DNA from: Spirochaetaceae bacterium
GTDB taxonomy: Bacteria > Spirochaetota > Spirochaetia > Treponematales > Breznakiellaceae
Length of the DNA stretch: 6,436 nt
Reading direction: 5' to 3'
Assembly (NCBI GenBank): GCA_031288215.1
Contig: JAITRV010000037.1
Span: 1-6,436 of the forward strand
Part shown: positions 5,820 through 6,436 of the stretch, one piece after another
Position numbering within the stretch: position 1 is the first letter of the stretch
Layout of the letters: every line of letters starts with the position of its first letter
Made by a program: the position numbers and the translations under genes
The notes under the pieces: generated by a model
Told to the model about the DNA's origin: nothing
Seen by the model: the letters and a program-made list of their open reading frames with translations, nothing else
Databases searched by the model: none

Positions 5820-5877
5820 CTGGCGGCTGGGAACACATGGGTCCCCCCAAAGGTCCCTCCCATGTGTTCCCCGCCAG
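5820..5877. repeat. long hairpin (13 + 6 bp stem) inside the upstream element
   Basis: GGGAACACATGGG (5829-5841) is perfectly complementary to CCCATGTGTTCCC (5859-5871). Outside it, CTGGCG (5820-5825) pairs with CGCCAG (5872-5877), with a 3-nt bulge (5826-5828). The 17-nt loop is C-rich then GGTCCC. This is the longest near-perfect local hairpin in the window. Confidence 0.85.
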
Positions 5878-5880
5878 AAC

Positions 5881-5988
5881 AACGGCGCCCGTAGGGCGTC
5901 GCGGTGAGCAGGCGACCGGGCGTGGGGCCCGGCAGAGGCCGCCGCTGGGTATAAGGTTTCAGGCCCCGTGACACCCCCCTACGCCGTT
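5881..5988. repeat. second nested inverted repeat within the element
   Basis: AACGGC (5881-5886) and GTAGGG (5891-5896) pair with GCCGTT (5983-5988) and CCCTAC (5977-5982), separated by a 4-nt bulge. The enclosed 80 bases include two smaller hairpins at 5898-5916 and 5916-5932. It sits entirely within the 23-bp inverted ends. Confidence 0.6.
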
Positions 5989-6025
5989 TTCTCCCCCCCA
6001 TGCCGGCCCGTGCCGGACGTTTCCG

Positions 6026-6082
6026 GCGGGGTCTCCCCGCTGTTGCCGGTGTGAGCCTGGTCCCGCAGCCGGGTGCGGCTGC
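6026..6082. repeat. two short hairpins between the two candidate elements
   Basis: GCGGGG-TCT-CCCCGC (6026-6040) and GCAGCC-GGGTGC-GGCTGC (6065-6082) are perfect 6-bp stems. They lie in the 85 bases separating the segment ending at 6016 from the one starting at 6102. No gene is seen here. Confidence 0.5.
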
Positions 6083-6101
6083 CTTGGCCGGTTGCGCTTC
6101 G

Positions 6102-6404
6102 GTGCCAGGCACCAAATTGGCTGCTAGGCGTCAGCCGCCAAAAGCCCCCCGGCGACCCCGCGGCAGGTTCCGCTCTTGCCCAACTCTTTTGGAAGAAACC
6201 AGGGCTCCTGCATTTACTTTTTTTCATACTTTTTTATGAGATAATCGTCTTGGTACCTTGATTACTCCCAATGACTCGATAGAGCCAAAGAAATTTAACC
6301 ACGGACCACACGGACAAACACGGACAAATACATGAATTTCAAACAACAAGTCCGTGTTGGTCCGTGTGTGTCCGTGGTTTTTTCCTCTTTTTGGTGCCTG
6401 GCAC
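6102..6404. mobile_element. candidate small element with 15-bp inverted ends GTGCCAGGCACCAAA
   Basis: GTGCCAGGCACCAAA at 6102-6116 is the exact reverse complement of 6390-6404. Each end is itself a palindrome (GGTGCC-A-GGCACC at 6101-6113; GGTGCC-T-GGCAC at 6393-6404). The 303-bp interior has no convincing gene. It changes from GC-rich (to about 6180) to AT-rich (6180-6300), then the triple CACGGAC inverted repeat. The layout suggests a MITE or paired REP-like palindromes. No target-site duplication is evident. Confidence 0.45.
6297..6379. repeat. large inverted repeat with three CACGGAC motifs per arm
   Basis: The left arm (6297-6325) has CACGGAC at 6300, 6309 and 6319. The right arm (6350-6379) has GTCCGTG at 6350, 6360 and 6370. 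The arms match over about 29-30 bases with one single-base gap and a few mismatches, around a 24-nt loop. A run of six T follows at 6378-6383, so on the + strand it resembles an intrinsic terminator, although no + strand gene precedes it. Confidence 0.8.
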
Positions 6405-6436
6405 TCTTTTTCAGGTCTGACGTGGTTCTTCTTCTT

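Larger units (their letters stand above)
5782..6016. mobile_element. candidate MITE-like element with perfect 23-bp inverted ends
   Basis: The bases 5782-5804 are the exact reverse complement of 5994-6016 (23 of 23). Each end contains CCGGCACGGG followed directly by CCGGCATGGGG. The 235-bp segment encodes no convincing protein and is packed with nested stems: 5820-5877, 5881-5896 with 5977-5988, 5898-5902 with 5912-5916, and CCGGGC/GCCCGG at 5916-5932. Size, ends and location between genes fit a non-autonomous mobile element or a GC-rich dispersed repeat. No clear target-site duplication was found. A structured untranslated RNA upstream of purE is the alternative. Confidence 0.5.

Noticed and set aside
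5700..5882. 61-residue N-terminal extension of PurE
   Set aside because: The segment runs through repeat DNA, is rich in Pro/Gly/Arg, and PurE proteins normally begin at the MKAALIFGS position.
5696..6115. 139-codon minus-strand open frame upstream of purE
   Set aside because: It translates the hairpin-rich element, with Arg/Pro/Gly-rich sequence and no ribosome site or domain; best seen as non-coding repeat.
5979..6227. 82-codon minus-strand open frame starting MKKSKCRS
   Set aside because: The start region looks plausible (AT-rich upstream), but there is no ribosome binding site and the body is repeat-derived low-complexity sequence crossing the ends of both candidate elements.
6200..6237. 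possible terminator CAGG-GCT-CCTG followed by T runs
   Set aside because: The stem is only 4 bp and the T runs are interrupted; no + strand gene ends nearby.
6297..6379. CRISPR-like array of CACGGAC repeats
   Set aside because: The repeats are 7 bp with 2-3 bp spacers and are mirrored in an inverted arm, unlike CRISPR repeats and spacers.

Overview
The window looks like chromosomal DNA of a GC-rich spirochaete, most likely a Treponema of the termite-gut type. The evidence is a spirochaete-style lipoprotein signal, a secreted beta-helix protein built from GGGVYV...SGG repeats of the kind abundant in those treponemes, and long GC-rich intergenic stretches full of inverted repeats. The assignment is an inference from style; no marker gene for taxonomy is present.

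Layout. Bases 1-162 hold the C-terminal end of a LacI-family-like transcription regulator (+ strand). Bases 163-507 carry a possible weak terminator, a good sigma-70 promoter (TTGACA, 17 nt, TACTAT) and a roughly 220-nt leader with nested stem-loops and a pyrimidine-rich stretch, ending in a strong ribosome binding site. Bases 508-2400 encode a 630-residue predicted lipoprotein with two beta-sandwich-like N-terminal segments and a right-handed parallel beta-helix made of tandem units of about 26 residues, some almost identical at DNA level. A strong 43-nt stem-loop follows. Bases 2514-2960 encode a conserved-looking 148-residue protein of unknown function. It is convergent, with only 20 bases between, to a purine operon on the minus strand.

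The purine operon reads purE (5699-5220), purC (5223-4450), purF (4411-2981). purE and purC overlap by 4 nt (ATGA), and purF begins about 40 nt after the purC stop behind an AGGAGGAGG site. The products act at step 1 (PurF) and at the two consecutive steps that make CAIR and SAICAR (PurE, PurC) of inosine monophosphate synthesis. PurF is the Bacillus-type enzyme with propeptide, catalytic cysteine and four cysteines positioned for a [4Fe-4S] cluster. PurE is class I by sequence, yet no purK is adjacent.

Bases 5700-6436 contain no convincing gene. They hold two separate inverted-repeat-bounded segments: 5782-6016, with perfect 23-bp ends and nested hairpins inside, and 6102-6404, with perfect 15-bp ends, enclosing a large triple-CACGGAC inverted repeat. 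They are candidate non-autonomous mobile or REP-like elements lying directly upstream of purE. The short motif CCGGCAYGGG(G) recurs six times in the intergenic DNA, including the hairpin after the lipoprotein gene.
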